A DNA stretch of 64,000 nt. It comes from Luethyella okanaganae. Lineage in GTDB: Bacteria > Actinomycetota > Actinomycetes > Actinomycetales > Microbacteriaceae. Made by a program: the position numbers and the translations under genes. Below are positions 41,796 through 50,850 of the stretch, piece by piece; positions within the stretch are counted from its first letter, which is position 1; every line of letters begins with the position of its first letter. The notes under the pieces were generated by a model that had not been told where the DNA came from, did not search any database, and was given only the letters and a program-made list of their open reading frames with translations. The DNA is taken from NCBI RefSeq assembly GCF_042660285.1, contig NZ_JBHSTP010000001.1, positions 682,001 to 746,000 of the forward strand, given 5' to 3'.

Positions 41796-42044
41796 TCACA
41801 CGGAGAGCGGCACCGCGTGAATCTCGTCGGCGGGGTGTCCCGTGCGCTCGTGTACGCGCTGGACCGAGTCGGAGGATGGGGCGTCCGAGAGACAGTAGAC
41901 GATGCCGTTCTCGGGATCGGCCCACGCCTGCTTGAAGAAGACGTTCTCCTCGCCCTGGATGGCGATGTCGGCTTCGTGGGCTTCTCTGAGGCTCTCCGCG
42001 GTGATCCCAGCCATGTTGTGATGTACGTCCATGAATTCAGTCAT
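41796..42044 (-). CDS. SCO4226-like small protein (DUF4242)
   Basis: 82 residues. TEFMDVHHNMAGITAESLRE and the end HPADEIHAVPLSV match the DUF4242/SCO4226 family, whose Streptomyces member binds nickel. The ferredoxin-like fold carries the HH pair near the N-terminus. GAGACGAC precedes the start; a strong terminator follows. Confidence 0.8.
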   Translation of the reverse strand: MTEFMDVHHNMAGITAESLREAHEADIAIQGEENVFFKQAWADPENGIVYCLSDAPSSDSVQRVHERTGHPADEIHAVPLSV

Positions 42045-42147
42045 GGTCGTCTCCTTTCGGATGCGAAATGATGCTTCCTTTGGCTCACGCTACGCGCGGA
42101 CGAAGGTACCGTCAAGAAGTCCGAGCCTCGTTCCGCGTTGGGCGAAT

Positions 42148-42741
42148 CTAGTCGTCGAAACCGCGGGCGATGAGCGCATCGCCGAGGGACTCGGCGCTCT
42201 GCAGCGAACGCACGATCACGGGCACGGCGAGAGACATGACGGAGCCGTGGCTTCCGCGTGCACGCCGGGCCTCGACGACTTCTGCGACGATGTCGGCGAT
42301 GAGCGGGATGCATCGGATGGTGAGTGCCAGCAGCAGACCGACGCGCTCGGCGTCCACCCGGCGTCGGAAGGGTCGTAGCAATGTCTGGCAGGTGTCGAGG
42401 ACGGCGCTCACCGTCGTGGTGAGGGTGAACAGAGCGGCCAGTGCCACGGCCATCATGAGGCGTCCGGCCATCATCGTCGCGACGAGCCAGCCGCCGAGCA
42501 GCAGCTGAACGGGCACGGCGACGAGCAGCACCCAGAGCACGGGCGAGATCTGACGCCAGACCGGTCCGATCGGCACGCGTGCGACCAGGAACAGCCCGAG
42601 CACGACGGCGACGGCGACGGCGAGCTGCCACGGTTCCTGCAGCAGCGCCGCAGCGCCGATGGCCACGGAGAGCAGCAACAGCTTGACCACCGCCGGAGCG
42701 CGGTGGACGACAGAACTGCCCGGCTGATAGAGCCCGATCAT
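42148..42741 (-). CDS. bioN: ECF transporter T component (BioN/CbiQ type)
   Basis: 197 residues with about five membrane helices. The coupling motifs near the C-terminus (ALTIRCIPLIADIVAEVVEARRARGS) contain the conserved Ala-Arg-Gly-type sequence of EcfT proteins. With the ATPase at 42738 and BioY at 45773 it forms a biotin importer. The start overlaps the ATPase stop (ATGA). Confidence 0.85.
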   Translation of the reverse strand: MIGLYQPGSSVVHRAPAVVKLLLLSVAIGAAALLQEPWQLAVAVAVVLGLFLVARVPIGPVWRQISPVLWVLLVAVPVQLLLGGWLVATMMAGRLMMAVALAALFTLTTTVSAVLDTCQTLLRPFRRRVDAERVGLLLALTIRCIPLIADIVAEVVEARRARGSHGSVMSLAVPVIVRSLQSAESLGDALIARGFDD

Positions 42742-43418
42742 GCGAGCAGACTCCGGTAGGCGCCGAGCGCTGCGCCCGGGGTGTCATCGGCGACGATGCG
42801 TCCGTGCTCCATCACGATGACCCTGTCGAAGCCGTCGAGCAGCTCGAGGTGGTGCGTTATCACGATCACCTGTTGTGGCATGCCGTGGAGCATCTCTCCA
42901 ATGTGACGCGCGTTGCGGGCGTCGAGCAGCGTCGTGGGCTCGTCGGCGACGACGACGGCCGGTTCGGCCACAAGCACCGCGGCGAGGGCGAGCAGCTGCT
43001 TCTGTCCCCCGGAGAGACGGTGCGCCGGATGGTCCGCGTGCTGGGCAAGGCCGAAGCGCTCGAGCGCGTGCGCGACCCGTTCCGCCGCGTCAGCCTTGTC
43101 GAGCCCACGACGGCGCAGCGTGAACGCGACATCCTCGGCGACGGTGGGCATGACGATCTGATTGTCGGGATTCGTGAACACGAATCCGACCGTTCTGCGC
43201 ACCTCGCGGCCGTGCTTCGCCACGTCAAGGCCGTCGACGCGGACCTGGCCGCGGCTCGGGGTGACGAGCCCGTTGATCATGCGGGCAAGCGTCGACTTGC
43301 CGGAACCGTTCGCCCCGACGACGCCGACGCGATGCTCGACGAGATCGAGGTCCACCTCGTGCAGCACAGGGCGCTCTCCGAAATGGTGTGAGACGCCCAG
43401 GAACTCGATCCTGCTCAT
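42738..43418 (-). CDS. bioM: ECF transporter ATPase (BioM type)
   Basis: 226 residues from ATG 43418 (MSRIEFLGVSHHF); the frame extends further upstream over the thiolase gene but is not needed. Walker A GANGSGKST, Q-loop VFTNPDNQIVMP, signature LSGGQKQLLALAAVL, Walker B VVVADEPTTLLD. The TNPDNQ loop is typical of ECF ATPases. Energises the biotin importer. Confidence 0.88.
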   Translation of the reverse strand: MSRIEFLGVSHHFGERPVLHEVDLDLVEHRVGVVGANGSGKSTLARMINGLVTPSRGQVRVDGLDVAKHGREVRRTVGFVFTNPDNQIVMPTVAEDVAFTLRRRGLDKADAAERVAHALERFGLAQHADHPAHRLSGGQKQLLALAAVLVAEPAVVVADEPTTLLDARNARHIGEMLHGMPQQVIVITHHLELLDGFDRVIVMEHGRIVADDTPGAALGAYRSLLA

Positions 43419-44563
43419 CCGACGCGCTCCACGATCATGGCGATCCCCTGACCGCCGCCGATGGAGCAGGCAGCGAGTCCCGGCCGGGAGTCGTCGGCCG
43501 CGAGCATGCGGCTCGCGAGCCGAACGAGCAGGATGGCTCCGGACGCTCCCCACGGGTGGCCGAGAGCGATCGCACCCCCCTGCGTGCAGATCTCATGCTC
43601 GTTCAGGCCGAGTTCGTCGCTCACTGCAAGGAGCTGTGCGGCGAAGGCCTCGGTGATCTCGATCGCGCCGAGGTCGAACGGTGTCAGGCCTGTCCGTCTG
43701 AGGAGCCGCTGCACCGCGGACACGGCCCCGATGCCGGGAAGGGAGGGATCCGAGCCGGCGACTGCGCTCGCCACAACCCGCAGCCCGGGCATGCCCAGCC
43801 CCGCGCGCACGGCCTCGGTGGTCACAGCCACGGCTGCGGCTCCATCGGCGATGCCGCACGAGTTGCCCGCGGTGACCGTGCCGCCTGCCTCGAACGCCGG
43901 CGCGAAACGACGCAGGCGGAACTCGTCGAGCGAGGCGCGTGGACGGTCGTCGCGCACGACGCCGTCGACCGCGACGAGCTCCGTGTCGAAGACGCCAGCG
44001 GCCTGCGCCGCAGCCGCGAGGCGGTGCGAACGGGCGGCCCAGGCGTCCTGGCGGTCGCGACCGATTCCGAACCGTCGCGCCACGGCCTCAGCAGCCGGAC
44101 CCATCTCGGGGTCCGGCCATCCGAGAGGGGCGAAGGGTGCACGTCTGTAACGGCGTGAGGGGCTCTCGCCGTCGTCCGGTGGCCAGAGTCGCCACGGCGC
44201 GGTTGAGGCTGATTCGGCGCCGCCGGCGATCACGAGCTCGGCGTCGCCCGCGCGCACTCGTGAGGCCGCCTGTGCGACGGCGTCGAGTCCGGATCCGCAC
44301 TGGCGGTCGACGGTCACCCCGGGCACCTCGACACCCAGGCCTGCTCTCAATGCCGAGATGCGGGCGATGTCGCCGCCGGGTCCGAGGCAATTGCCGAGGA
44401 TCACGTCGTCGACGGGCCGACCGGACGCCGCCACCTCCGCGGCGACCGCGGCGAGCACCGGCGCGGCCACAGCGTCGACAGTGTGCCGGGCGAAGCCGCG
44501 CCCCGCGGTTCCGATTGCGGTGCGGCGTGCGGCGACGATGACCGGGGGACCGTGTTCAGCCAT
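43415..44563 (-). CDS. thiolase family acetyl-CoA acetyltransferase
   Basis: 382 residues. Catalytic C89 in DRQCGSGLDAVAQA, His in ALGHPWGASGA, second Cys in AACSIGGGQGIA: a complete thiolase active site. It overlaps the BioM start by 4 bp and the acyl-CoA ligase end by 8 bp, so these genes are one transcription unit. Its place inside a biotin-transport cluster suggests a role in fatty-acid or biotin-precursor metabolism, which is inference. Confidence 0.88.
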   Translation of the reverse strand: MAEHGPPVIVAARRTAIGTAGRGFARHTVDAVAAPVLAAVAAEVAASGRPVDDVILGNCLGPGGDIARISALRAGLGVEVPGVTVDRQCGSGLDAVAQAASRVRAGDAELVIAGGAESASTAPWRLWPPDDGESPSRRYRRAPFAPLGWPDPEMGPAAEAVARRFGIGRDRQDAWAARSHRLAAAAQAAGVFDTELVAVDGVVRDDRPRASLDEFRLRRFAPAFEAGGTVTAGNSCGIADGAAAVAVTTEAVRAGLGMPGLRVVASAVAGSDPSLPGIGAVSAVQRLLRRTGLTPFDLGAIEITEAFAAQLLAVSDELGLNEHEICTQGGAIALGHPWGASGAILLVRLASRMLAADDSRPGLAACSIGGGQGIAMIVERVG

Positions 44564-45713
44564 CGACGTCTCCGTTTCCCACTCGGCGGCTCGGCAGCCG
44601 TCCGTCTGCGAGACGTGCGGTGAGCTCGCCCTTCGCGATCTTGCCCGACTCCGTGCGCGGCACGGCGTCGACCACGAGCCAGCGCCGGGGCAGCTCGGCG
44701 GCGGCGAGGTGCTCTCGCGCCGCCGCCCGTGGATCGACGGACGGGTCGTCGAGTTCGAGCACCGCGAGCACGGACTCGCCCAGCACAGGATGGGCCTCTC
44801 CGATCACCGCGGCCGTCCGCACCCCTGGCAAGGTCTCAAGCACACGCTCGACGTCTTCGCTCACGATCGTCGTGCCGGCCGTGGTGATTGCCGCTGTTCC
44901 GCGCCCGCGGATGCGGATCCTGCCGTCGGCGTCGAGCTCGGCGAGGTCGCCGACGGTGGAGAAACCGGTCTCGTCGTGACGGAACGGGCCGGAGACCGCG
45001 GCATCCACGTAGCCGAGAGAGAGATAGGGCGAGCGGACCCAGAGAGTGCCATCGCGGACCGCCACGTCGACGCCGGGAAAGGCGCGCAGCCCGCCGCGGT
45101 CGCGATCGGCCGCGACGAAGGAGAGTTCGGCCGCGCCGTAGTACTCGACGATGTCGATCCCTGCCGTCGTCGCGGCTGCGGCGGCACGGCCGGAGAGGGC
45201 CGCGCCGGCGACCACGGCCCTCCGCAGCTGGCCCGGCGACGACAGCAGCCGATCGAGCATCGTCGGCGTGCAGTGCGCGACCGTCGCCCGCCGGACGTCG
45301 TCGCTCACGCAGCCGCCGAGCCACAGCGTGTGCAGAGCCGCGAACAAATGCATCGACACATGCAGTGGGCCTGTCGGCATGACGGTGTCGTGTGAGGTGA
45401 CACCCGTGATCCGTGCGAAGGGAACGAACGAGGCGGTCCAGGACGCCGCGGTGCGGGCAACCGTTCGCGCGAGGCCGGAGGAGCCGGAGGTCCTGAGCAG
45501 GAGCCCGGCGCCGACGGGCAGCTCGCTCGGGGGCACGGCCGGATCGTCCGGGTTGGACACGAGCACCGGGCGGCCTCGTGCGAGGGATGCGAGCACGAGG
45601 GCGAGCATCCGTACCGGATCAGGATCGTGCGCCTCGACGACTCCTTCGGACGGGAGCTCCAGCTCTGCCACGAGGCTCCGCAGCTCCGCATAGCCGATCG
45701 CATGATCCGTCAT
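44556..45713 (-). CDS. short AMP-binding acyl-CoA synthetase/ligase
   Basis: 385 residues from ATG 45713, against about 500 for full acyl-CoA synthetases. It retains the P-loop LLRTSGSSGLARTV, the adenylate motif YYGAAELSF, GDLAELDADGRI and the C-terminal lysine motif RTESGKIAKGEL. The shortening is at the N-terminus. It likely activates an acid to its CoA ester for the neighbouring thiolase. The much longer open frame upstream to 47108 is a GC artefact. Confidence 0.82.
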   Translation of the reverse strand: MTDHAIGYAELRSLVAELELPSEGVVEAHDPDPVRMLALVLASLARGRPVLVSNPDDPAVPPSELPVGAGLLLRTSGSSGLARTVARTAASWTASFVPFARITGVTSHDTVMPTGPLHVSMHLFAALHTLWLGGCVSDDVRRATVAHCTPTMLDRLLSSPGQLRRAVVAGAALSGRAAAAATTAGIDIVEYYGAAELSFVAADRDRGGLRAFPGVDVAVRDGTLWVRSPYLSLGYVDAAVSGPFRHDETGFSTVGDLAELDADGRIRIRGRGTAAITTAGTTIVSEDVERVLETLPGVRTAAVIGEAHPVLGESVLAVLELDDPSVDPRAAAREHLAAAELPRRWLVVDAVPRTESGKIAKGELTARLADGRLPSRRVGNGDVDG

Positions 45714-45772
45714 GGCGACGGCGATGTCGTCGTCGGCTCCGCCGAGCCATCCACCCACGCGCTGCCTCAGGC

Positions 45773-46426
45773 TCAGGACCCGACCGTGTCGACCGATGTC
45801 TCGGCAGCGGTTGTCTCGGCAGCGGTTGTCTCGACAGCGGTCGCCGATGACTGCCGATCGACTCCGCGGTCCGCGATGAGTCCCGGCCAGGCCCGGTGCA
45901 CCTGCTTGGCGACGAGCACGGTGACGACGACCTTGAGGATGTCGCCGGGGAGGAATACCGCCGCGCCGGAGAGGGCGACCCAGAACGGAGCGGCTGTGCT
46001 GAACGCGAGCCAGGGAATCCCAAGCAGGTAGACCGCGACGATCCCGCCGAGCGCCGTCGCACCGAGGGCAGGCCAGAACGCATACTTGGGCAGGAGTCGT
46101 GCCGTGAACCAGCCGATGACGAGCGCGCCGAGCAACCAGCCGACGAGGTAGCCGGCCGAGGGGCCTGCGAAGACCGCGATTCCACCGCGCCCTCCTGACA
46201 GCAGGGGAAGGCCCGCGGCGACGAGCACCTCGAACAGCAGCACGGCGAAGAATCCGTTCCGCGCTCCGAGAATCGCGCCGGCGAGCATGACGCCGAGGGT
46301 CTGGAAGGTGATCGGCACTCCGGATGTGCCGAGCTGCAGGGCACCGGGCAAGCCGAGCGCGGCGATGAGTGCCGCGAAGATCGCGATGCTGGCGAGATCG
46401 CGGGCGGTTGAGCGGGACGAAACCAT
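45773..46426 (-). CDS. bioY: biotin ECF transporter S component BioY
   Basis: 217 residues from ATG 46426 with GGAG upstream (GTG 46468 gives 14 more). Six membrane helices; PITFQTLGVMLAGAILGARNG and LSGGRGGIAVFAGPSAGYLVGW are strong BioY signatures. It binds biotin and uses the BioM/BioN energising module. The C-terminal tail is encoded by three 15-bp repeats (45797-45841), giving ETTAAETTAAET. Confidence 0.93.
   Translation of the reverse strand: MVSSRSTARDLASIAIFAALIAALGLPGALQLGTSGVPITFQTLGVMLAGAILGARNGFFAVLLFEVLVAAGLPLLSGGRGGIAVFAGPSAGYLVGWLLGALVIGWFTARLLPKYAFWPALGATALGGIVAVYLLGIPWLAFSTAAPFWVALSGAAVFLPGDILKVVVTVLVAKQVHRAWPGLIADRGVDRQSSATAVETTAAETTAAETSVDTVGS
45797..45841. repeat. three 15-bp tandem repeats in the bioY 3' end
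   Basis: Units TGTCTCGGCAGCGGT at 45797-45811, 45812-45826 and 45827-45841 (last with one mismatch). In frame with bioY, coding for an acidic/Thr/Ala tail. Confidence 0.85.
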
Positions 46427-46669
46427 GCGGGGACTCCAGGGGGTGAGGGGACCCGGTTCGTGGGTCACGGACTGGAACCCAGACTAGGAGCGCGAGCCGG
46501 ACCTTCTCACACAAGGAGCTACAAGAAATGAGCCGCAAATCTGTACGCCGTGCGGTTCGACAGTGAGATGCGTGCTTTGTGCGGTCGCAGGCTAACCGTA
46601 CATGCAGCGTTTGTTCGCACGAGGCACGCGCGACGGTCATCCTGTATGGGGACGGCGAGGCTCGCGAGC
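46427..46669. other. leader region between bioY and the next gene; micro-ORF on plus strand
   Basis: No gene of ordinary size. On the plus strand ACAAGGAG is followed by a 12-codon frame MSRKSVRRAVRQ at 46528-46566, well spaced but of unknown meaning. I see no clear biotin-regulator operator. Confidence 0.3.
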
Positions 46670-47092
46670 TCAGGCGACGAGCCGGCTGGAGGCGTCGGCG
46701 GAAGGCGCGTCCGTGGCTGCCGTGGCAGCATCGATGGGTGTCGCCTCGAGAGCGGGTGCCGCCGCTGCGACATCCGGGGCCTCCGAATCCGTCCACAGCG
46801 CGATGGGCGCAGGAGCCCAGGCGAGCGCGGCAGGCTCTGCTCCGTGTTCGCCGCGCAGAACGGCACGGCCGGCTTGCACGGTGCGCGTGAGCTCCGCCGC
46901 GATCTGGTGCGTCAGCATAGCGTGGAAGATGGCGTCGGTGTCCTCGCTTGTGCGGCGCACGAGGGTCCACTGCCCATGTGTGCCGATGAGGTCGGCGAGT
47001 TTGCCGTTGAGCAATTCGAAGACCTGCTCGTTGGTAAGTTCGGGGACAGGCGTCTGAACGACGGGTGCGTTCTGTCGCCGACGACGAAACAT
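46670..47092 (-). CDS. hypothetical protein
   Basis: 140 residues. A basic start (MFRRRRQNAPVVQTP), a predicted helical domain of about 70 residues (LTNEQVFELLNGKLADLIGT, DAIFHAMLTHQIAAELTRTV) and a low-complexity Ala/Pro/Asp C-terminus. No membrane helix or signal. The compositional shift suggests a real gene. Not recognised. Confidence 0.6.
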   Translation of the reverse strand: MFRRRRQNAPVVQTPVPELTNEQVFELLNGKLADLIGTHGQWTLVRRTSEDTDAIFHAMLTHQIAAELTRTVQAGRAVLRGEHGAEPAALAWAPAPIALWTDSEAPDVAAAAPALEATPIDAATAATDAPSADASSRLVA

Positions 47093-47204
47093 CTCTGGCC
47101 CCTTTCAACCGCTGCGGACGTTATCTCCAGTGTCGGTCACGTGCGCTGTATTCCAACTCGGACACGCCGCAACAGCCCCAGTACAGGCTTGGAACGCCGG
47201 GGAA

Positions 47205-47396
47205 TTAGCGCGATTCGAGTGCGCGCTCGTCGGATTCCTTGATGACCGTGCCGATCGCGACCGCGAGGGTGAGTCCCCAGCCGATCCACATGAGCAGGAG
47301 TCGCCAGTCGCGCGGGCCTTTCCTCGTCGCCTGGATTACGCCGATCGCACCCCCGAGCGCACCGAGAACCGCACCGTTGAAAAGAAACTTGCGCAT
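47205..47396 (-). CDS. hypothetical small membrane protein
   Basis: 63 residues. Two hydrophobic helices (FLFNGAVLGALGGAIGVIQA and LLLMWIGWGLTLAVAIGTVI) joined by a basic loop (TRKGPRDWR). CGGAGGCAGACGAC precedes the ATG. The palindromic repeat copy 2 lies about 60 bp upstream of its start. Function unknown. Confidence 0.65.
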   Translation of the reverse strand: MRKFLFNGAVLGALGGAIGVIQATRKGPRDWRLLLMWIGWGLTLAVAIGTVIKESDERALESR

Positions 47397-47455
47397 GTCG
47401 TCTGCCTCCGTTCAGGTCAACGCTACTCGGTGACCCCTCGAGGAGCCCTCTGCTT

Positions 47456-47519
47456 CTCGCGAGACTGCGTGAATCGTCGTTATGGCGGCTCATAACGACG
47501 ATTCACGCAGTCTCGCGAG
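47456..47519. repeat. dispersed palindromic repeat, copy 2
   Basis: A perfect 29-bp stem (47456-47484 with 47491-47519) and a 6-bp loop. The inner 20 bp of the arms, GCGAGACTGCGTGAATCGTC, are identical to copy 1 at 39524-39581; the centre differs. A polypurine tract with four runs of at least four G follows at 47518-47547. Confidence 0.92.
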
Positions 47520-47559
47520 GGGAGGGGGAGGGGGAGGAGAGAGGGGAGGAGGTAGGGTG

Positions 47560-48420
47560 TCAGAGCTTGTGGCCGGGCAGGAGTGCCTCGAGCGCGCGGC
47601 GCGAGCGGGTGAAGCGCTTGCGCGGCGTGGCCGTCGCGGTGTGCTCCCGCGCGAAGGCCAGTGTCTCGCGTAGCAGTTCGAGGCGTTCCTGCTCGGTCTT
47701 GGCCTTGCGTGTGTTCACTTCGGCGACGATCGAACCGTTCCATTGCCTCGTCGTGAGGTAGCGAAGCACCTCTGCGACCGGCTCGTTCCCGCGTCCGGGA
47801 AGGAGATGCTCGTCGAAGACCTTGCCCTCGTCGATCGAGCCGGAGCCGTCGCACAGGTGCACGTGTCGCAGTCGCTCGCCCAGGGCGGTCGCCATCGCCA
47901 GGCTGTCGCGTCCGGAGAGGGCGCAATGCGAGAAGTCGAGCGTGACGGCGTCGCAGTCCATGGCGGTCGGGTCCCAACCCGGCGAGTACGCCTTGAGGCT
48001 GCGGCCCGCGACCTTCCAGGGGAACATGTTCTCGACCGCAATCGTCACGCCGGTGTCTGTGCCGACCTCGCGCACGATATCGAGGAAGTTCTCGGCGTAG
48101 CCGGACTGCCAACGGAACGGCGGATGCACGACGACGCTCGTCGCCCCAACGTCGCGGGCGAGCGCAGCAGATCGCTCGAGCTTTACCCGGGGGTCGCGCC
48201 CCCAGACGAAATGCGTGAGCAGCAGGACCGGAGCATGGACTGATAGGATCGGCAGGTCGTAGCGTCGGCTGAGCGCCAGAAGTGCCGTGGCGTCCTGGGT
48301 CGTATCCTCCTGGGTGACCATAATCTCGACACCGTCGAAGCCCGCCAGCTTGGCAAGCCGGAACGCGTGTTCCGGTGCGAGCGGGTAGACGCAGGTGGTG
48401 CTCATGCCGACGCGGATCAT
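47560..48420 (-). CDS. sugar phosphate isomerase/epimerase-like TIM-barrel protein
   Basis: 286 residues from ATG 48420 (MIRVGMSTTCVYPLAPEHAF). Xylose-isomerase-like barrel with GFDGVEIMVTQE, TIAVENMFPW (Glu), VTLDFSHCALSG (Asp/His), HVHLCDGSG and SIVAEVNTRK (Glu) as likely metal ligands. The C-terminal tail (TPRKRFTRSRRALEALLPG) is basic. Divergent from and close to the trehalose gene. Function beyond the fold is unknown. Confidence 0.82.
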   Translation of the reverse strand: MIRVGMSTTCVYPLAPEHAFRLAKLAGFDGVEIMVTQEDTTQDATALLALSRRYDLPILSVHAPVLLLTHFVWGRDPRVKLERSAALARDVGATSVVVHPPFRWQSGYAENFLDIVREVGTDTGVTIAVENMFPWKVAGRSLKAYSPGWDPTAMDCDAVTLDFSHCALSGRDSLAMATALGERLRHVHLCDGSGSIDEGKVFDEHLLPGRGNEPVAEVLRYLTTRQWNGSIVAEVNTRKAKTEQERLELLRETLAFAREHTATATPRKRFTRSRRALEALLPGHKL

Positions 48421-48562
48421 TGGCGCCAGTGTAGCCCTGCCGTCTGAACGGAAGGTGTCCGTTCGGGCACGGTTCGAGGGCCGAAGCCGCGCTCTGCTGC
48501 TAGCCTCGAAGCCGGAGCAAGGTGTGGAATCTGGCTCACACCGGAATGGATTCGTCATAGCT

Positions 48563-50809
48563 GTGCAGGGTTCACGAGAAAAAGGGGCGGCTGGGTACGG
48601 CGACTACACCATGGTGGTCGTATCGAACCGGCTGCCTGTCGACCACGAGGTCGGGCCGGATGGGACGCAGCGTTGGCGCACCTCGCCCGGGGGCCTCGTA
48701 ACGGCCCTCGAACCGGTCATGCGCGCGGCCGACGGCGCCTGGATCGGCTGGACGGGAGTGGCCGACAAGGAGTTCGAGCCCTTCGAGAACGACGGGATCT
48801 CGATCGTTCCCGTGCCGCTGAGCGGGGAGGAGGTCGAGTACTACTACGAAGGCTTCTCGAACGACACGCTCTGGCCGCTCTACCACGACGTCATCGCGCC
48901 CCCCAGCTTTCACCGTGAGTGGTGGGACTCCTACCTGGTCGTGAACCGCCGCTTCGCTGAAGCGGCCGCCCGTGCCGCGGCATTCGGAGCCGTCGTCTGG
49001 GTGCACGACTACCAGCTGCAGCTGGTGCCCAGGATGCTTCGCGAGCTGCGCCCCGATCTTGTGATCGGGTTCTTCAACCACATCCCGTTTCCTCCCTACG
49101 GCATCTACTCGCAGTTGCCCTGGCGCAAGCAGATCCTCGACGGGCTGCTCGGCGCCGACGTCGTCGGGTTCCAGCGCAGTGCAGACGCGGGCAACTTCAC
49201 ACGCGCGGTCCGTCGGCTGTTCGGGTACACGACGCGGGGCGCCGTCGTCGAGGTTCCCGGCGATGGCGGGGAGGTGCGAAGGGTCGTCGCGCGGAACTTT
49301 CCCGTCTCGATCGACGTCGACAGTTTCGTGCAACTCGCCAAGCGGCCGGACATCCGGGCACGCGCCCGAGAGATTCGCGAGGGGCTCGGCAACCCAGAGA
49401 CCGTCATGCTCGGCGTCGACCGGCTCGACTATACGAAGGGCATCGCGCACCGGCTCAAGGCTTTCGGCGAGCTCCTCGCGCAGCATCGTCTGAGCGTCGA
49501 GGACGTGACGCTCGTGCAAGTGGCCAGTCCCAGCCGCGAGCGGGTCGGACCGTACATGGCACTCCGCGACGAGATCGAGCTTCAGGTTGGACGGCTCAAC
49601 GGTGACCAGAGCACGATCAGCCACACGGCGATCTCTTACCTGCACCAGGCCTATCCCCGCGAGGAGATGGTGGCGTTCTATCTCGCTGCCGACGTCATGC
49701 TCGTCACGGCCCTGCGCGACGGCATGAACCTCGTCGCCAAGGAGTACGTCGCCTGCCGCGTCGACAACGACGGCGTGCTCGTGCTGAGCGAGTTCGCCGG
49801 GTCCTCCGACGAGCTCAAACAGGCCTTGCTCATCAATCCCCATGACATCGAGGGGCTCAAGGATGCGATCGTCACGGCTATTGAGATGCCGCCCGCAGAA
49901 CGCAGACGGCGGATGCGCGCGCTCCGCAAGAAGGTGCAGGAGAACACTGTGTCCGACTGGTCGGCCTCTTTTCTCGACACTCTGACCGGTCGGGCCACCG
50001 TGCCGGCTGGCATCCCCGAGACCCTCGTCACGAAATTGCGCGAGGTGGCCGCAGCGGAGCGGCTGCTCATCGCGCTCGATTTCGACGGGACGTTGGCTCC
50101 GCATGTCGACCGTCCCGAGGAGGCACGGGCATCGGTGGGGGCGCGATCCGCGATCAAGCGCCTCATCGCACTACCAGAGACCCGAGTGGCCTTCGTCTCG
50201 GGGCGTGCGCTTGTGAGCCTGCAGCAGGTGGCCGACCCGCCGGAGAGCGTCCTGCTCACCGGCTCGCACGGGGTCGAGCTGCAACTCGACAACCCCGAGG
50301 TCACGCTCGACCTGCTCGACCGGGAGATGCAGCAGCTCGAGCGCCTCGCCGTGATCCTCGAGAGCATCGCCGCGCGCACAGAGGGAGTCTGGGTCGAACG
50401 GAAGCCGGCAGGTTTCGCCCTGCACACCCGCCTGCTGACCCGGCCGGCCGGGCAGGCGGTGCAGAGGAACGCACGCAGCCAGGTCGGGGCCGCGTTGCCG
50501 GAGCTGACGGTGCGCGAGGGCAAGAACGTGCTCGAGTTCGCGGTGCGCGACAGCAACAAGGGCGATGCGCTGGTGCGATTGAAGGAGCACACAGGGGCTT
50601 CCGTCGTCTTCTACGCTGGTGACGACGTGACCGACGAGGATGCCTTCGGGGTGCTCGAGTCCCACGATCTCGGTCTCAAGATCGGACAGGGGATCACCGC
50701 CGCGAGCAACCGGGTACGAGGTCCGGAGGAGGTGGCCGAAGCGCTCGCGCTTCTCGCAGACTTCCGCGGATCGCAGGCCGCCGCGCTCCTGCGCGGATCC
50801 TCTCGATGA
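48563..50809 (+). CDS. fused trehalose-6-phosphate synthase/phosphatase (OtsA-OtsB)
   Basis: About 748 residues from GTG 48563; ATG 48611 would give 732. The N-terminal glycosyltransferase (GT20) part has VVVSNRLPVDH, HDYQLQLVPRML, GVDRLDYTKGI and DGMNLVAKEYVA. After about residue 485 a HAD phosphatase follows: LDFDGTLAP (DxDGT nucleophile) and YAGDDVTDEDAF. It would make trehalose-6-phosphate from UDP- or GDP-glucose and dephosphorylate it to trehalose. In many bacteria these are two genes. Confidence 0.93.
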   Translation: MQGSREKGAAGYGDYTMVVVSNRLPVDHEVGPDGTQRWRTSPGGLVTALEPVMRAADGAWIGWTGVADKEFEPFENDGISIVPVPLSGEEVEYYYEGFSNDTLWPLYHDVIAPPSFHREWWDSYLVVNRRFAEAAARAAAFGAVVWVHDYQLQLVPRMLRELRPDLVIGFFNHIPFPPYGIYSQLPWRKQILDGLLGADVVGFQRSADAGNFTRAVRRLFGYTTRGAVVEVPGDGGEVRRVVARNFPVSIDVDSFVQLAKRPDIRARAREIREGLGNPETVMLGVDRLDYTKGIAHRLKAFGELLAQHRLSVEDVTLVQVASPSRERVGPYMALRDEIELQVGRLNGDQSTISHTAISYLHQAYPREEMVAFYLAADVMLVTALRDGMNLVAKEYVACRVDNDGVLVLSEFAGSSDELKQALLINPHDIEGLKDAIVTAIEMPPAERRRRMRALRKKVQENTVSDWSASFLDTLTGRATVPAGIPETLVTKLREVAAAERLLIALDFDGTLAPHVDRPEEARASVGARSAIKRLIALPETRVAFVSGRALVSLQQVADPPESVLLTGSHGVELQLDNPEVTLDLLDREMQQLERLAVILESIAARTEGVWVERKPAGFALHTRLLTRPAGQAVQRNARSQVGAALPELTVREGKNVLEFAVRDSNKGDALVRLKEHTGASVVFYAGDDVTDEDAFGVLESHDLGLKIGQGITAASNRVRGPEEVAEALALLADFRGSQAAALLRGSSR

Positions 50810-50850
50810 AGGTCGTGCCCGCTCGGTTCCGGAGCCTTCCAGAGAGGTTC

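Noticed and set aside
45714..47108. Long N-terminal extension of the acyl-CoA ligase frame
   Set aside because: It overlaps bioY and another gene and is Arg/His/Ser-rich; the protein proper starts at the ATG at 45713.
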